Assembly: GCA_030684355.1 (NCBI GenBank)
Contig: JAUXTN010000038.1
Location: forward strand, 1-64,000
Length of the DNA: 64,000 nt
Direction of reading: 5' to 3'
DNA from: Pseudomonadota bacterium
Lineage (GTDB): Bacteria > Myxococcota_A > UBA796 > SXON01
Position numbers and translations under genes: made by a program. Under the pieces are notes generated by a model. The model was not told the origin of the DNA. It ran no database searches and saw only the letters and a list, made by a program, of their open reading frames with translations. This document shows, in pieces, positions 36,607 to 46,751 of the stretch; position 1 is the stretch's first letter, and every line of letters begins with the position of its first letter.

Positions 36607-37458
36607 GTGAACGACATCCAACGCGTCGGCATCGTCGGCAGCGGCACCATGGGCCACGGCATCGCGCACGTCTCCGCGCTCGCGGGGTGCGACGTGGCGC
36701 TCTACGACGTCGACGCCGCGCGGGTCGACGCCGCGCTCGCGAAGGTGAAGGCCAACCTCGACAAGGGCGTGGAGAAGGGCAAGGTCGCCCCCGCCGACCG
36801 CGACGCCGCGCTCGCCCGGCTCTCCGGGGCCACGCAGCTCGCCGCGCTCGCCGAGTGCGACATCGTCGTGGAGGCCATCCCCGAGAAGCTCGAGATGAAG
36901 CGCCAGCTCTTCGCGGCGCTCGACACGATCGTGCGCCCGGGCGCCATCCTGGCGACGAACACGTCGTCGCTCTCCATCGCCGCGATCGCCGAGGGCGGCC
37001 GCGCCCCCAACCGCGTCATCGGCACCCACTTCTTCAACCCCGTGCACATCATGGCGCTGCTCGAGGTCGTCGTGTACGACGGCACCGCCCCGTCCGTGCT
37101 CGACGCCGTGCTCCGCTGGGGCACGCGCATCGGCAAGGAGTGCATCACGGTGCGCGACTTCCCGGGGTTCGCGACCTCCCGCCTCGGCGTGTGCCTCGGC
37201 ATGGAGGCCATCCGCATGGTCGAGCAGGGCGTCGCCTCCGCCGAGGACATCGACAAGGCCATGGTCCTCGGGTACCGCCACCCCGTCGGGCCCCTGCGCC
37301 TCACCGACATGGTGGGCCTCGACGTGCGTCTCGCCATCGGGGAGTACCTCGCGAAGGAGCTCGGGAACGCCGCGTTCGAGCCGCCCCCGCTCATGCGCAA
37401 GCTCGTCGCGGAAGGGAAGCTCGGGCAGAAGTCGGGGGAGGGGTTCTATCGGTGGTGA
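36607..37458 (+). CDS. 3-hydroxybutyryl-CoA/3-hydroxyacyl-CoA dehydrogenase
   Basis: A 283-residue NAD-dependent dehydrogenase converting 3-hydroxyacyl-CoA to 3-ketoacyl-CoA. The Rossmann motif VGIVGSGTMGHGIA opens the protein; NTSSLSI, the catalytic THFFNPVHIM and the C-terminal GYRHPVGPLRLTDMVGLD are typical of the HbdA/PaaH group, as is the length. GTG 36607 has a CGGAGG site. It follows the hydratase fusion by 51 nt and would complete a hydratase-dehydrogenase-thiolase set with its neighbours. Confidence 0.93.
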   Translation: MNDIQRVGIVGSGTMGHGIAHVSALAGCDVALYDVDAARVDAALAKVKANLDKGVEKGKVAPADRDAALARLSGATQLAALAECDIVVEAIPEKLEMKRQLFAALDTIVRPGAILATNTSSLSIAAIAEGGRAPNRVIGTHFFNPVHIMALLEVVVYDGTAPSVLDAVLRWGTRIGKECITVRDFPGFATSRLGVCLGMEAIRMVEQGVASAEDIDKAMVLGYRHPVGPLRLTDMVGLDVRLAIGEYLAKELGNAAFEPPPLMRKLVAEGKLGQKSGEGFYRW

Positions 37459-37505
37459 CGGGGGCGTGATGGGGCCGGCCGTTCGAGCAGGGTAGAGTGA
37501 CGACG

Positions 37506-39335
37506 ATGTGGCTGCTGCTCGCCTGCGTTGAACGCGCGCCGAAGCCCGACGAGGGCGGGTCGGACACCGATGCGTCGGACACGGGCGTCGCGGACTCGGG
37601 GGGCGAGACCGGCGCCGACACCGCCGGCATCGGCGCCGCCTGCATCCCCGAGGTCCCGCTCTGCGAGGGGGCGGGCTGCGCCCTCTCCTTCGACCTCCGG
37701 ACCGCGCACGTGAGCGGCACGGTGTCGCTCGACGGTGCGGACCTCGCTGAGGAGGACTGGCACGTCGTGTTCGCCGGGCCGACCGCGGGCTGGAAGGTGT
37801 CGTCCGACCCCGGTCGGGCGGACGGTTGGGGCGCGACCCACGACGTGGACCTCTTCCTCGTCCCTGCGATCGGCGGCACGTGGTCCGGACAGGTGCCACT
37901 CGGCAACTGGGACGTGTACCTCGCGCGCGTCGACCGGACCGGCGTGCTGGAGCGTGTGCCGATCGGGCCCGCCACCCTCGCCGGGGACACCCCGCTCGAC
38001 CTCGCGGGCACCCGCCAGGCCGTCGACCTCTCGCTCGCCGTCGGGGGGGTCGCGCTGGGCGCGTCGCCGGTCACCGACATGTGGACACTCACGCTCACGG
38101 AGGCGGCCACCGGCGCGCGGCGCGTGGTGGAGTCGGGGGAGCCGGACGGGCTCGCGGTGCGCCTTGCGCCCGGGACCTGGGCAGCCGCGCTCGATCTCCA
38201 CACCTTCGAGCTCGGCGCGGCCGAGGGGGCCTGGGATCTCGGCGTCTTCGTCGTGGCGGAGGACGGCGCCGTCGCCCTCGACGCGGACGCGGTGACCGTG
38301 AGCGGCGCCGTGTCCTCAGAGGGGGCGCCCTACTGGGAGGAGGGAGACGGGCAGCCTGAGCTCTGGGCCATCTACCTGCGGGATTCTTTGACCGGGGCCG
38401 CCTGGGAGGTGTGGATCAACGACGAGGACACCTGGTCCGCCCGCGTGCCGCCCGGCACGTACGACATCGAGCTGCGCGGGCGCGTGCACACGACCGTGCA
38501 CGAGGGGGTCGAGCTCGACGCCGACGCCACCGTGGACATCGACGTGCGGGCCCACACCCTCTCCGGGACCGCGGCCTACGCGGGCGTACCCGTTCCGGCG
38601 GGGAGCTGGGGCGTGTGGCTGGTACACACCGGCACCGGGGATCTCGTGAACGCCTCCATCTACGGCAGCTCCTGGGCGGCCAACGTCCCCGAGGGCGTCT
38701 GGGACATCTGGATGGCATACGCGACCTATGATGTCGAGCCGCACGCGAACGTCCGCGTGGCGAACGGCGTGGTGGTCGCGGCCGACGGCACGCTCGACCT
38801 GGACGTCGTGGACTACGCCGTCTCCGGCACCCTGACGTTCTCCGGCGGCGCGCCGCCGAACCGCTGGGGGGACCGCGACTGGGGCCTCACGTTCGAGGAC
38901 CCCGCCACGGGCACCACCCTGTCCGGGGTCTTCGAGAGCGGCGCGCCCTGGCGCGTGCGGCTCCCGGCCGGCACCTACGACGTGTCGATGTGGTGGTTCG
39001 ACGAGGCGGCCTACGAGTTCCCGACCACGCGGGCCGCCGAGGGCATCGTCGTGACCGCGGACACCACGCTCGACCTCGCGGTCCATGCCGAGCCCGTGCA
39101 GGTCTCCCTCACCCTCGACGGCGCGGCGCTCCCCACGGACGGCAATGCGACGGCGATGTTCCTCGTCTGGGAGGAGGTCGAGACCGGCGCGCGCAACCTC
39201 CAACGCTTCACTGCAGGCGACGCGGAGCTCCTCCTCCCGCACGGCGCGTACACGTTCTGGGGGATGGTCGAGGCGCTCGAGGGGGAGGGGACGGAGCATG
39301 TCGCGGTGATCGGGACCTGCCTCGTGGTGGAGTGA
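37506..39335 (+). CDS. Large secreted lipoprotein with carboxypeptidase-regulatory-like repeats
   Basis: A 609-residue predicted lipoprotein with a very short signal (MWLLLAC; an in-frame GTG at 37497 adds three residues) and a Ser/Asp/Thr-rich spacer. The rest is five or six beta-sandwich repeats of about 95 residues, each starting near a V-S-G-T/A strand (RTAHVSGTVSLDG, DAVTVSGAVSSEG, RAHTLSGTAAYAG, VDYAVSGTLTFSG) and containing an L/V-P-x-G-T/V-Y/W-D turn (RVPPGTYDIEL, NVPEGVWDIWM, RLPAGTYDVSM). This resembles CarbopepD_reg-like/CNA_B folds that act as spacers or binding modules. TAGAGT lies 7 nt before ATG 37506, so the message may be leaderless. It interrupts the beta-oxidation genes without an obvious link to them. 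Confidence 0.7.
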   Translation: MWLLLACVERAPKPDEGGSDTDASDTGVADSGGETGADTAGIGAACIPEVPLCEGAGCALSFDLRTAHVSGTVSLDGADLAEEDWHVVFAGPTAGWKVSSDPGRADGWGATHDVDLFLVPAIGGTWSGQVPLGNWDVYLARVDRTGVLERVPIGPATLAGDTPLDLAGTRQAVDLSLAVGGVALGASPVTDMWTLTLTEAATGARRVVESGEPDGLAVRLAPGTWAAALDLHTFELGAAEGAWDLGVFVVAEDGAVALDADAVTVSGAVSSEGAPYWEEGDGQPELWAIYLRDSLTGAAWEVWINDEDTWSARVPPGTYDIELRGRVHTTVHEGVELDADATVDIDVRAHTLSGTAAYAGVPVPAGSWGVWLVHTGTGDLVNASIYGSSWAANVPEGVWDIWMAYATYDVEPHANVRVANGVVVAADGTLDLDVVDYAVSGTLTFSGGAPPNRWGDRDWGLTFEDPATGTTLSGVFESGAPWRVRLPAGTYDVSMWWFDEAAYEFPTTRAAEGIVVTADTTLDLAVHAEPVQVSLTLDGAALPTDGNATAMFLVWEEVETGARNLQRFTAGDAELLLPHGAYTFWGMVEALEGEGTEHVAVIGTCLVVE

Positions 39336-39344
39336 CCCGTTCGT

Positions 39345-39360
39345 TCTGAATGGCCATTCA
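39345..39360. promoter_or_regulatory. Palindromic operator upstream of the thiolase-FadJ pair
   Basis: CTGAATGGCCATTCAG is a perfect 16-bp palindrome 46 nt before the thiolase start. TACATT at 39379-39384 is a candidate -10, so the palindrome would overlap the -35 region and could repress. Its TGAAT/ATTCA half-sites match those of the fadN operator at 57413 but with a spacer of 4 rather than 8 bp. Confidence 0.6.
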
Positions 39361-39405
39361 GCCCACCCCGGGATGCGCTACATTTCGGCGCTCCGAGGTG
39401 CCCGA

Positions 39406-40629
<1,224 letters not shown>

Positions 40630-40631
40630 CC

Positions 40632-42740
40632 ATGTACACGATCCAGAACGACGACGGCATCGTCACCCTCACGCTCGCCATGCCGGGCAAGGTCAACAAG
40701 ATCAACCGGGGCTTCGCGGAGGGCCTGAACGCGGGGCTCGACGAGGCGCTCGCGGTGCCGGGCCGCAAGGGCATCATCCTCGCGTCGGGCCACCGGGACT
40801 TCTGCGTGGGCGCCGACCTCGACATGATCTACGCCCTGCGGGACGCCGCCGAGGTCCGCCGCGTGACCGCGGGCCTCAACGCGCTGTTGCGGAAGATGGA
40901 GACCTGCGGCGTGCCCGTCGTGGCGGCGCTCACGGGCTCCGCGCTCGGCGGCGGCTGCGAGGTCGCGCTCGCCTGCCATCACCGGGTGGCGCTCGACGCC
41001 CCGCACGTCCAGATCGGCGTCCCCGAGGTGAACCTCGGCGTCATCCCCGGCGGCGGCGGGACCCAGCGGCTCCCGCGCCTCATCGGCATCCAGGCGGCGC
41101 TCGAGATCATCGCGCAGGCGCAGATCCTCCGCGCGGCCAAGGCGAAGAAGGTCGGCCTCGTCGACGCACTCGCGGAGAGCCCCGAGGCGGTGTTCGCGGC
41201 CGCGCGCGCGTGGATCCTCGCCAACCCCGGGGCGAAGCAGCCCTGGGATCGCGGCGGGAAGCCGCCCGGCGTCACCCCCGGCACCGAGGAGGCCCGCAAC
41301 CTGCTGCTCATCGCGGCGGCGATGCTGGAGAAGAAGACCGCCGGCAACTACCCGGCGGCGGAGGCCGCGGTGCGCGCGGTGTCGGACGGACTGGCCGTGA
41401 ACTTCGACACCGGCGTGTCCATCGAGGGGCGCCTCTTCGCGGGGCTCGTCGTGTCCGACCAGGCGAAGGACATGATCCGGACGTTCTGGTACCACAAGAA
41501 CGCGGTGGAGCGGCAGGAGGGCCTCCCCAAGATCGCCGACGCGCGCTTCAAGAAGGTCGCCATCCTCGGCGCCGGCATGATGGGCGCGGGCCTCGGGTTC
41601 GTGTGCGCCCAGCGCGGCTACGCGGTCGTGCTCAAGGACATCCGCGAGGAGGCGCTCGTCGGGGCGAAGGCGCATTGCGAGGCCCAGGCCGCCGCGCTGA
41701 AGCACCTCCCCGAGGCCGAGCGCGCCGCGATCCTCGCGCGCATCACCTACACGCTCGACCTCCAGGATCTCGTCGGCACCGACCTCGTCATCGAGGCCGT
41801 CGTGGAGGACGTGGCGGTCAAGGCCCGGGTGACCGCCGAGGTCGAGGCCCTCCTGGGAGAGGACGCCGTGTTCGCTTCGAACACCTCCGCGATCCCCATC
41901 TCGATCCTCGCGAAGGCGTCCAAGCGCCCGGCGAACTTCGTCGGGATGCACTTCTTCTCGCCGGTCGAGAAGATGCCGCTGCTGGAGATCATCGTCGGGA
42001 AGGAGACCAGCGACGAGACGTTGGCCCGGGCGCTCGCGTTCGGCAGCCGTATCAAGAAGACGAGCATCGTGGTGAACGACGGCTACGGCTTCTACACGAC
42101 GCGGCTCTTCGCGAGCTACATCCTGGAAGGGTGCCAGCTCGTGGCCGAGGGGCACGACCCCGTGCTCGTCGAGTGGGCCGGGCGCACCACGGGCATGGTC
42201 GTCCCGCCGCTGAAGGAGTTCGACGAGGTGACGCTCACCCTCGGGCTCCACGCGTTCGAGTCGCGCGGCGTCGTCACCGGTAAGAAGCTCGACCTCGCCG
42301 GCGTGGAGCTCGTGCGTCGTATGGTCAAGGAGCACGGCCGCACCGGGAAGGCCGGTGGCAAGGGCTTCTACGAGTACGAGGGCGAGCGCCGCATGTGGCC
42401 GGGGCTCCGCGAACTCGCGGCCCCGACCCCCGCGAAGACCGGGGTGGCGTACCTCGCGCGCCGGCTGATGCTCATCCAGGCCGCCGAGGTGGCGCGGGCG
42501 CTCGACGAGGGGATCGTGCGCAACTGGCGGGACGCGGAGGTCGGGGCCATCTTCGGCGTCGGCTTCGCGCCGAACACCGGCGGGCCGCTCGCGTGGATGG
42601 ACCGTCAGGGCATCCCGGCGCTGGTCGAAGAGCTCCGGGGGCTCGCGGCCGAGCTTGGCGACCGGTATGCCCCGGCGCCGATCCTCGTGCGCATGGCGGA
42701 CCGCGGCGAGCGGTTCTTCGCGGAAGGCGCGGCCTCGTAG
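40632..42740 (+). CDS. Multifunctional enoyl-CoA hydratase/3-hydroxyacyl-CoA dehydrogenase (FadJ/FadB-like)
   Basis: A 702-residue fusion enzyme. The N-terminal crotonase domain (about 1-190) has FCVGADLDMIYAL and the catalytic glutamates in GGGCEVALAC and VPEVNLGVIPGGGGTQR. From about residue 305 the dehydrogenase begins with VAILGAGMMGAGLGF, followed by SNTSAIPIS, the catalytic HFFSPVEKMPLLEI and the C-terminal KGFYEYEG. Length and order match FadJ/FadB alpha subunits, which work with a thiolase beta subunit, here the gene 2 nt upstream. It catalyses hydration and oxidation of enoyl-CoA in the cytoplasm. Confidence 0.94.
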   Translation: MYTIQNDDGIVTLTLAMPGKVNKINRGFAEGLNAGLDEALAVPGRKGIILASGHRDFCVGADLDMIYALRDAAEVRRVTAGLNALLRKMETCGVPVVAALTGSALGGGCEVALACHHRVALDAPHVQIGVPEVNLGVIPGGGGTQRLPRLIGIQAALEIIAQAQILRAAKAKKVGLVDALAESPEAVFAAARAWILANPGAKQPWDRGGKPPGVTPGTEEARNLLLIAAAMLEKKTAGNYPAAEAAVRAVSDGLAVNFDTGVSIEGRLFAGLVVSDQAKDMIRTFWYHKNAVERQEGLPKIADARFKKVAILGAGMMGAGLGFVCAQRGYAVVLKDIREEALVGAKAHCEAQAAALKHLPEAERAAILARITYTLDLQDLVGTDLVIEAVVEDVAVKARVTAEVEALLGEDAVFASNTSAIPISILAKASKRPANFVGMHFFSPVEKMPLLEIIVGKETSDETLARALAFGSRIKKTSIVVNDGYGFYTTRLFASYILEGCQLVAEGHDPVLVEWAGRTTGMVVPPLKEFDEVTLTLGLHAFESRGVVTGKKLDLAGVELVRRMVKEHGRTGKAGGKGFYEYEGERRMWPGLRELAAPTPAKTGVAYLARRLMLIQAAEVARALDEGIVRNWRDAEVGAIFGVGFAPNTGGPLAWMDRQGIPALVEELRGLAAELGDRYAPAPILVRMADRGERFFAEGAAS

Positions 42741-42805
42741 CGGGCGAGCAGCCGTGTAGCGGCTTGTCATCTCGGCGGGGGCGGGGGCCGCGGGGACGGG
42801 GGGCA

Positions 42806-42827
42806 CGGTAGAGGTTGCACTCTACCG
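42806..42827. promoter_or_regulatory. Inverted repeat ahead of the GspG-like gene
   Basis: CGGTAGAG and CTCTACCG form a perfect 8-bp inverted repeat around GTTGCA, 66 nt after the fadJ-like stop and 9 nt before the TTG start of the next gene. It could be a terminator stem or an operator that also masks the ribosome site (CGGAG at 42826-42830). Confidence 0.45.
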
Positions 42828-42836
42828 GAGCCTCCC

Positions 42837-43247
42837 TTGAACCTGGACCTTCCGCCCGGGCCGCCGCGCCCGTGGCGTGCGTGGGTGTGGCGGGTGACGC
42901 GGGGCGTGTTGACCGCGGTGGCGACGCTCGGCGCGCTCGCAGCGCTCGTGCTGTGGAACGTGCTCGCCTACACGGACGGCCACGAGCACGACGTCACGCC
43001 GCGCCAGATCCGGAAGATGGAGGAGGCCCTCGTCGTCTACGCCGCGAAGCACAAGGGGAAGTTCCCCGAGCGCCTCGAGGACGCGGCGAAGTACATGCCC
43101 GACGGAGAGGTTCCCCTCGACGCGTGGGGGAACCCGTTCCTCTACGTCACGCCCCGGACGCCGTACGTGATCGTGTCGATGGGCGCCGACGGGAAGCCGG
43201 GCGGCGAGGGAGAGGACGCGGACATCCGCTCCGACGCCGCCTGGTAG
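42837..43247 (+). CDS. Membrane protein with GspG-like (T2SSG) C-terminal domain but no prepilin signal
   Basis: A 136-residue protein starting at TTG 42837 after CGGAG. It has a Pro/Arg-rich cytoplasmic N-terminus, one transmembrane helix at about 22-43 (GVLTAVATLGALAALVLWNVL), then a domain with FPERLEDAAKYMP, DAWGNPFLYVTP and VSMGADGKPGGEGEDADI. This is the calcium-binding C-terminal fold of the major pseudopilin GspG. The prepilin motif GFTLIE is absent, so it should not be cleaved by PilD or assembled like a true pseudopilin. It lies just after the beta-oxidation genes. Confidence 0.8.
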   Translation: MNLDLPPGPPRPWRAWVWRVTRGVLTAVATLGALAALVLWNVLAYTDGHEHDVTPRQIRKMEEALVVYAAKHKGKFPERLEDAAKYMPDGEVPLDAWGNPFLYVTPRTPYVIVSMGADGKPGGEGEDADIRSDAAW

Positions 43248-43251
43248 GTGC

Positions 43252-45216
43252 TTAGCCGCCCCAGGGGTCCGACGCGGGCGCGGGCGCGGGTGCCGAGGCG
43301 GGTTCGGGGGCCGGAGCGGGCGGCGGTGCCGGAGCGGGCGCCGGAGCCGGGGCGGGCGCAGGCGCGGGTGCCGGGGCGGGTGCTTGTTCAGGCGCCGGAA
43401 CCGGAGCGGGAACAGGCGCCGGTCCCGGCGTCACCTGGGCGGGCGTCGGCGGCGTCGAACCCGCGCCGGCGGGCGCGACGACGGGCCGCTCGACGTTCGC
43501 CGGGCCGAGGGGCTTCACCGTGCCGGAGAACGCCTTGATGACGAACTCGACGCGGCGGTTGTTGCCGCGGCCGAGGTCGGTGGAGTTGGTCTCGATGGGC
43601 TTGGTCTCGCCGTAGCCGAGGCTCGTGAGGCGCTTCGGCTCGACGCGGCCGACCTTCGCGAGGTGGAGGGCGACGGCGTCCGCGCGGCCCTGCGAGAGCG
43701 TCAGGTTGGCGGAGTCCTTCCCGACGCTGTCGGTGTGGCCCGCGACCTCGACCGAGACGATGTCCGGGTTGTCGTTGAGGACCTGCGCGATCTCCTCGAG
43801 CAGCGCGTAGGACTGCTTCTTGATCGTCGTCTTTCCGGTGTCGAAGTAGATCTTGTCGAGGATCTCGATCTTGTCGACCGTGACGAAGACCCGCTTCGGG
43901 CAGCCGTCCGAGCGGTCGGGGTCGACGCGGGGATCCGCGGGCTCGTCCGGGCACTTGTCGCGGTTGTCGGGCACGCGGTCACTGTCGCGGTCGGGGCAGC
44001 CGTTCGTGTTGAGCGGCCCGGCCTCGGTCGGGCAGGCGTCCACCTTGTCGACGAGCGTGTCCCCGTCCTGATCCGGGCAGCCCTTGTTCGCGGCGGTGCC
44101 GGCCTCGAGCGGGCACTCGTCGGCGCCGTCCGCGACGCCGTCCTTGTCGTTGTCCGGGTCGGGGCAGCCGTCGGAGTCCTCGAACTGGTCGGGGTCCTCG
44201 GCCTCGTTCGGGCAGCCGTCCGCGGTGTCGGCGATGCCGTCGCGGTCGTTGTCGGTGTCGGGGCAGCCGTCGCTGTCCTCGAAGCCGTCCTTGTCCTCGG
44301 GGTCGTTCACGCAGGCGTCCACGTCGTCGTAGAGGCCGTCCTCGTCGATGTCGTAGATGGGGGCCTTGCCCGCGGCGCGGTAGGCCACGCCGCCGATGAC
44401 GCGCACGTCCGGGGCGCCGACGCCGCCGACGAGGCCGGTGCCGAGGCCGAGCATGGCCTGGAGGCCGGAGGGCTTCCCGTAGCGGCCGTAGGCGTGCAAT
44501 TCGAAGGGGTTGTCGGTCCAGGTGCCGAGGCCGCCGGTCACGTCGACCACGCCGTCGAGCTCGAGTCCTACGGAGAACGCGGGCGAGACCGCGTAGGCGC
44601 CGCCGAGGGCGAGGTCGAACCCGGAGCCGAAGGCCTGCCCGCCGAGGTCGGAGCGCTTGTTCGCGCGGAAGCCGACGTTGGCGAGGAAGCTCAACGCGTC
44701 GGTCGGGCGGAACCCGGCGGCCGCCATGAGGCCGCCGCCCACGCCGCCGGAGCCCGTGTACGCGGCCGGCTCGCCGGTCGGGAGCGAGAACATCGGGACG
44801 ACGGCGAGGTCGAGCGGGGCGTCCTCGCCGAGCGGGATCCGGACGACCGCGCGGATCCGCGCGTCACCGCTGGAGATCCCGTTGATGGGCGAGTCCGCGG
44901 GGCCGCCGACGTAGGGGTAGAGCGGCAGGTCGAGGCCGAGCCGCACCTTGCCGAGGAGGGTGTACCCGACGGCGATGCGCGTCGCGAACGAGTCGGACAC
45001 GATCTGCTCGCTCGTGCCGTCGTCGAAGTCCTCGACGAGCGGGGCGTGCGCGTACACGAGGCCGACGCCGCCGTAGAGCGCGCCGGGGAAGCCGAGCGTC
45101 GGCGACTCGAGCTGCATCCCGCCCTGGGCGTCGAACGCGGAGGTCGAGAAGGAGAAAGTGTCGATGTCGAGGGCCGACGCGTTCGGCGCGAGCAGGTGGA
45201 GCGTCAACAGCAGCAT
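43252..45216 (-). CDS. OmpA-family protein with barrel, thrombospondin type 3 repeats and Pro-Ala tail
   Basis: A 654-residue outer-membrane protein. After the signal (residues 1-15) comes about 270 residues of barrel-like strands, then calcium-binding thrombospondin type 3 repeats (DEDGLYDDVDAC, DSDGCPDTDNDRDGIAD and several more), an OmpA C-terminal peptidoglycan-binding domain (IYFDTGKTTIKKQS, VAGHTDSVGKDSANLTLSQGRA, NNRRVEF) and a 90-residue Pro/Ala repeat tail. It would link the outer membrane to peptidoglycan. A TTGCAC-N17-TACTGT promoter lies just upstream. It converges with the GspG-like gene, 4 nt apart. Confidence 0.92.
   Translation of the reverse strand: MLLLTLHLLAPNASALDIDTFSFSTSAFDAQGGMQLESPTLGFPGALYGGVGLVYAHAPLVEDFDDGTSEQIVSDSFATRIAVGYTLLGKVRLGLDLPLYPYVGGPADSPINGISSGDARIRAVVRIPLGEDAPLDLAVVPMFSLPTGEPAAYTGSGGVGGGLMAAAGFRPTDALSFLANVGFRANKRSDLGGQAFGSGFDLALGGAYAVSPAFSVGLELDGVVDVTGGLGTWTDNPFELHAYGRYGKPSGLQAMLGLGTGLVGGVGAPDVRVIGGVAYRAAGKAPIYDIDEDGLYDDVDACVNDPEDKDGFEDSDGCPDTDNDRDGIADTADGCPNEAEDPDQFEDSDGCPDPDNDKDGVADGADECPLEAGTAANKGCPDQDGDTLVDKVDACPTEAGPLNTNGCPDRDSDRVPDNRDKCPDEPADPRVDPDRSDGCPKRVFVTVDKIEILDKIYFDTGKTTIKKQSYALLEEIAQVLNDNPDIVSVEVAGHTDSVGKDSANLTLSQGRADAVALHLAKVGRVEPKRLTSLGYGETKPIETNSTDLGRGNNRRVEFVIKAFSGTVKPLGPANVERPVVAPAGAGSTPPTPAQVTPGPAPVPAPVPAPEQAPAPAPAPAPAPAPAPAPAPPPAPAPEPASAPAPAPASDPWGG
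43275..43435 (-). repeat. Coding Ala-Pro repeat
   Basis: Short repeats of GGCGCCGG/GGCGCGGG type encode the alternating Pro-Ala tail of the OmpA-family protein; copy number is likely variable. Confidence 0.6.
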
Positions 45217-45242
45217 GAAGGATCGCGTGCCTCTAGGCCCGG

Positions 45243-45271
45243 ACAGTACCGGGAGGCCGCCGACCGTGCAA
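45243..45271 (-). promoter_or_regulatory. Sigma-70-like promoter of the OmpA-family gene
   Basis: On the reverse strand TTGCAC (45266-45271), a 17-nt spacer and TACTGT (45243-45248) predict a start about 20 nt before ATG 45216. Confidence 0.5.
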
Positions 45272-45282
45272 GCGCGCGGGAC

Positions 45283-46629
45283 TTACCGTGGCGTGCCACC
45301 CGCCGCGCCGTCCGCTTCCTTCCGCCCCGTGGCCGCGCCCATCACCCGCGTCAGAGCGGCGCCGACAGCTGCGACGATCCGCTGCAGATCGGGCGGGGTC
45401 ATCACCAGCGGCGGCATCACGACGACGGCATCCCCCAGGCTGCGCACGACGACGCCCTCGTCGCGGCACGCCAGGCTGACGCGATGGGCGAGGCGTACGT
45501 CCGTGGGGCCCGGGGAGAGCACGATGGCAGCCATGAGCCCGATCTGGCGGGTCTCCCGCACGGCGGGGTGGGTGAGCGTCGCAAGGGCGTCGCGGAGCGC
45601 GGCGATGCGGGGCGCGAGGCCCGCGACGATGGCGTCCTCCTCGAACAGATCGAGGGACGCGAGCGCGGCGGCGCAGGCGAGGGGATTGCCGGTGTAGGTG
45701 TGCCCGTGGAAGAGCGTCTTCCACTCGTTGTACGGCCCGCGGAAGGCCGAGAAGACGGCCTCCGTCGTGAGCGTCGCGGCGAGCGGGAGGTAGCCGCCGG
45801 TGAGGCCCTTCGCGATGCAGAGGATGTCGGGGCGCACGGCGGTCTGGTCGATGGCGAACATCGTGCCGGTGCGGCCGAACCCCGTGGCGACCTCGTCGGC
45901 GACGAGGAGGGCGCCGGCGTCCCGCGCCATGTGGCAGAGGGCCTCGAGGAACGCGGGCGAGTGCGTGCGCATGCCGGCGGCGCCCTGGACGAGCGGCTCG
46001 AAGACGAAGGCGGCGATGGTGTCGCCGTGGGCGTGGAAGAGCGCCTCGGCTTCCGCGAGCAGCGCGGCCTCGCCCTCGCCGGCGCGGTCCGGCGCGGGGA
46101 TGCGCACGGCGTCGAACAGCATGGGCTTGTAGATGCCGTGGAAGAGCGGGATGCCGCCGACGCTCACGGAGCCGATGGTGTCGCCGTGGTAGGCCTCGGT
46201 GAGCGCGGCGAAGCGGGTGCGCTGGGTCTGGCCGCGCTGCTGCTGAGCCTGGAACGCCATCTTCAGCGCGACCTCGACCGCGGTGGAGCCCGAGTCGCTG
46301 TAGAAGACGCGCGGGAACCCCGTGAGCGTGGCGAGCCGCGCGGCCAGGGCGATGGCGGTGGTGTTGGCGAGGCCGAGCTGCGTCGTGTGCGCGACCCGCT
46401 CGAGCTGCGCGCGCACGGCGGCGTCGATGCGGGGGTGGCGGTGGCCGTGCACGTTGCACCAGAGCGAGCTCGTCCCGTCGAGGTAGCGGCGGCCGGCCAC
46501 GTCGATGAGCTCGACGCCCTCGGCGCGATCGACGATGAGCATGGCCTCCTCGGCCCACTCGTCGTGCTGGGTGAACGGATGCCAGAGGTGGCGGAGGTCG
46601 AGGGCCGCCCATTCGGAGGGGGTGCGCAT
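45283..46629 (-). CDS. bioA: Adenosylmethionine-8-amino-7-oxononanoate aminotransferase
   Basis: A 448-residue PLP enzyme that makes 7,8-diaminopelargonic acid using S-adenosylmethionine as amino donor, the second step of biotin ring assembly. It has HLWHPFTQHDEW near the N-terminus (BioA-specific), SDSGSTAVEVALKMA, YHGDTIGSVSVGG, the cofactor Asp in LVADEVATGFGRTG (D245) and the PLP lysine in CIAKGLTGGY (K274). Length is normal. It is separated from bioB-bioF by about 4.3 kb of mostly unrelated genes. No bioD or bioC is seen in the window. Confidence 0.95.
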   Translation of the reverse strand: MRTPSEWAALDLRHLWHPFTQHDEWAEEAMLIVDRAEGVELIDVAGRRYLDGTSSLWCNVHGHRHPRIDAAVRAQLERVAHTTQLGLANTTAIALAARLATLTGFPRVFYSDSGSTAVEVALKMAFQAQQQRGQTQRTRFAALTEAYHGDTIGSVSVGGIPLFHGIYKPMLFDAVRIPAPDRAGEGEAALLAEAEALFHAHGDTIAAFVFEPLVQGAAGMRTHSPAFLEALCHMARDAGALLVADEVATGFGRTGTMFAIDQTAVRPDILCIAKGLTGGYLPLAATLTTEAVFSAFRGPYNEWKTLFHGHTYTGNPLACAAALASLDLFEEDAIVAGLAPRIAALRDALATLTHPAVRETRQIGLMAAIVLSPGPTDVRLAHRVSLACRDEGVVVRSLGDAVVVMPPLVMTPPDLQRIVAAVGAALTRVMGAATGRKEADGAAGGTPR

Positions 46630-46751
46630 CGCCCGCAGCTAACCTCAGGGGCGCTCCGGCCGGACACGCGGACCGTAGCGCGCCGCGGGGTGGCGGCTTA
46701 GTCGGGAGCCCCCGCGCGGAGCCACGTCCGCGCTTCGTCAGGAGCGAATTC

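Noticed and set aside
39345..39360. Calling the 16-bp palindrome a second FadR box
   Set aside because: The half-sites match but the spacer is 4 bp shorter, so the same dimer may not bind; kept as a separate operator.
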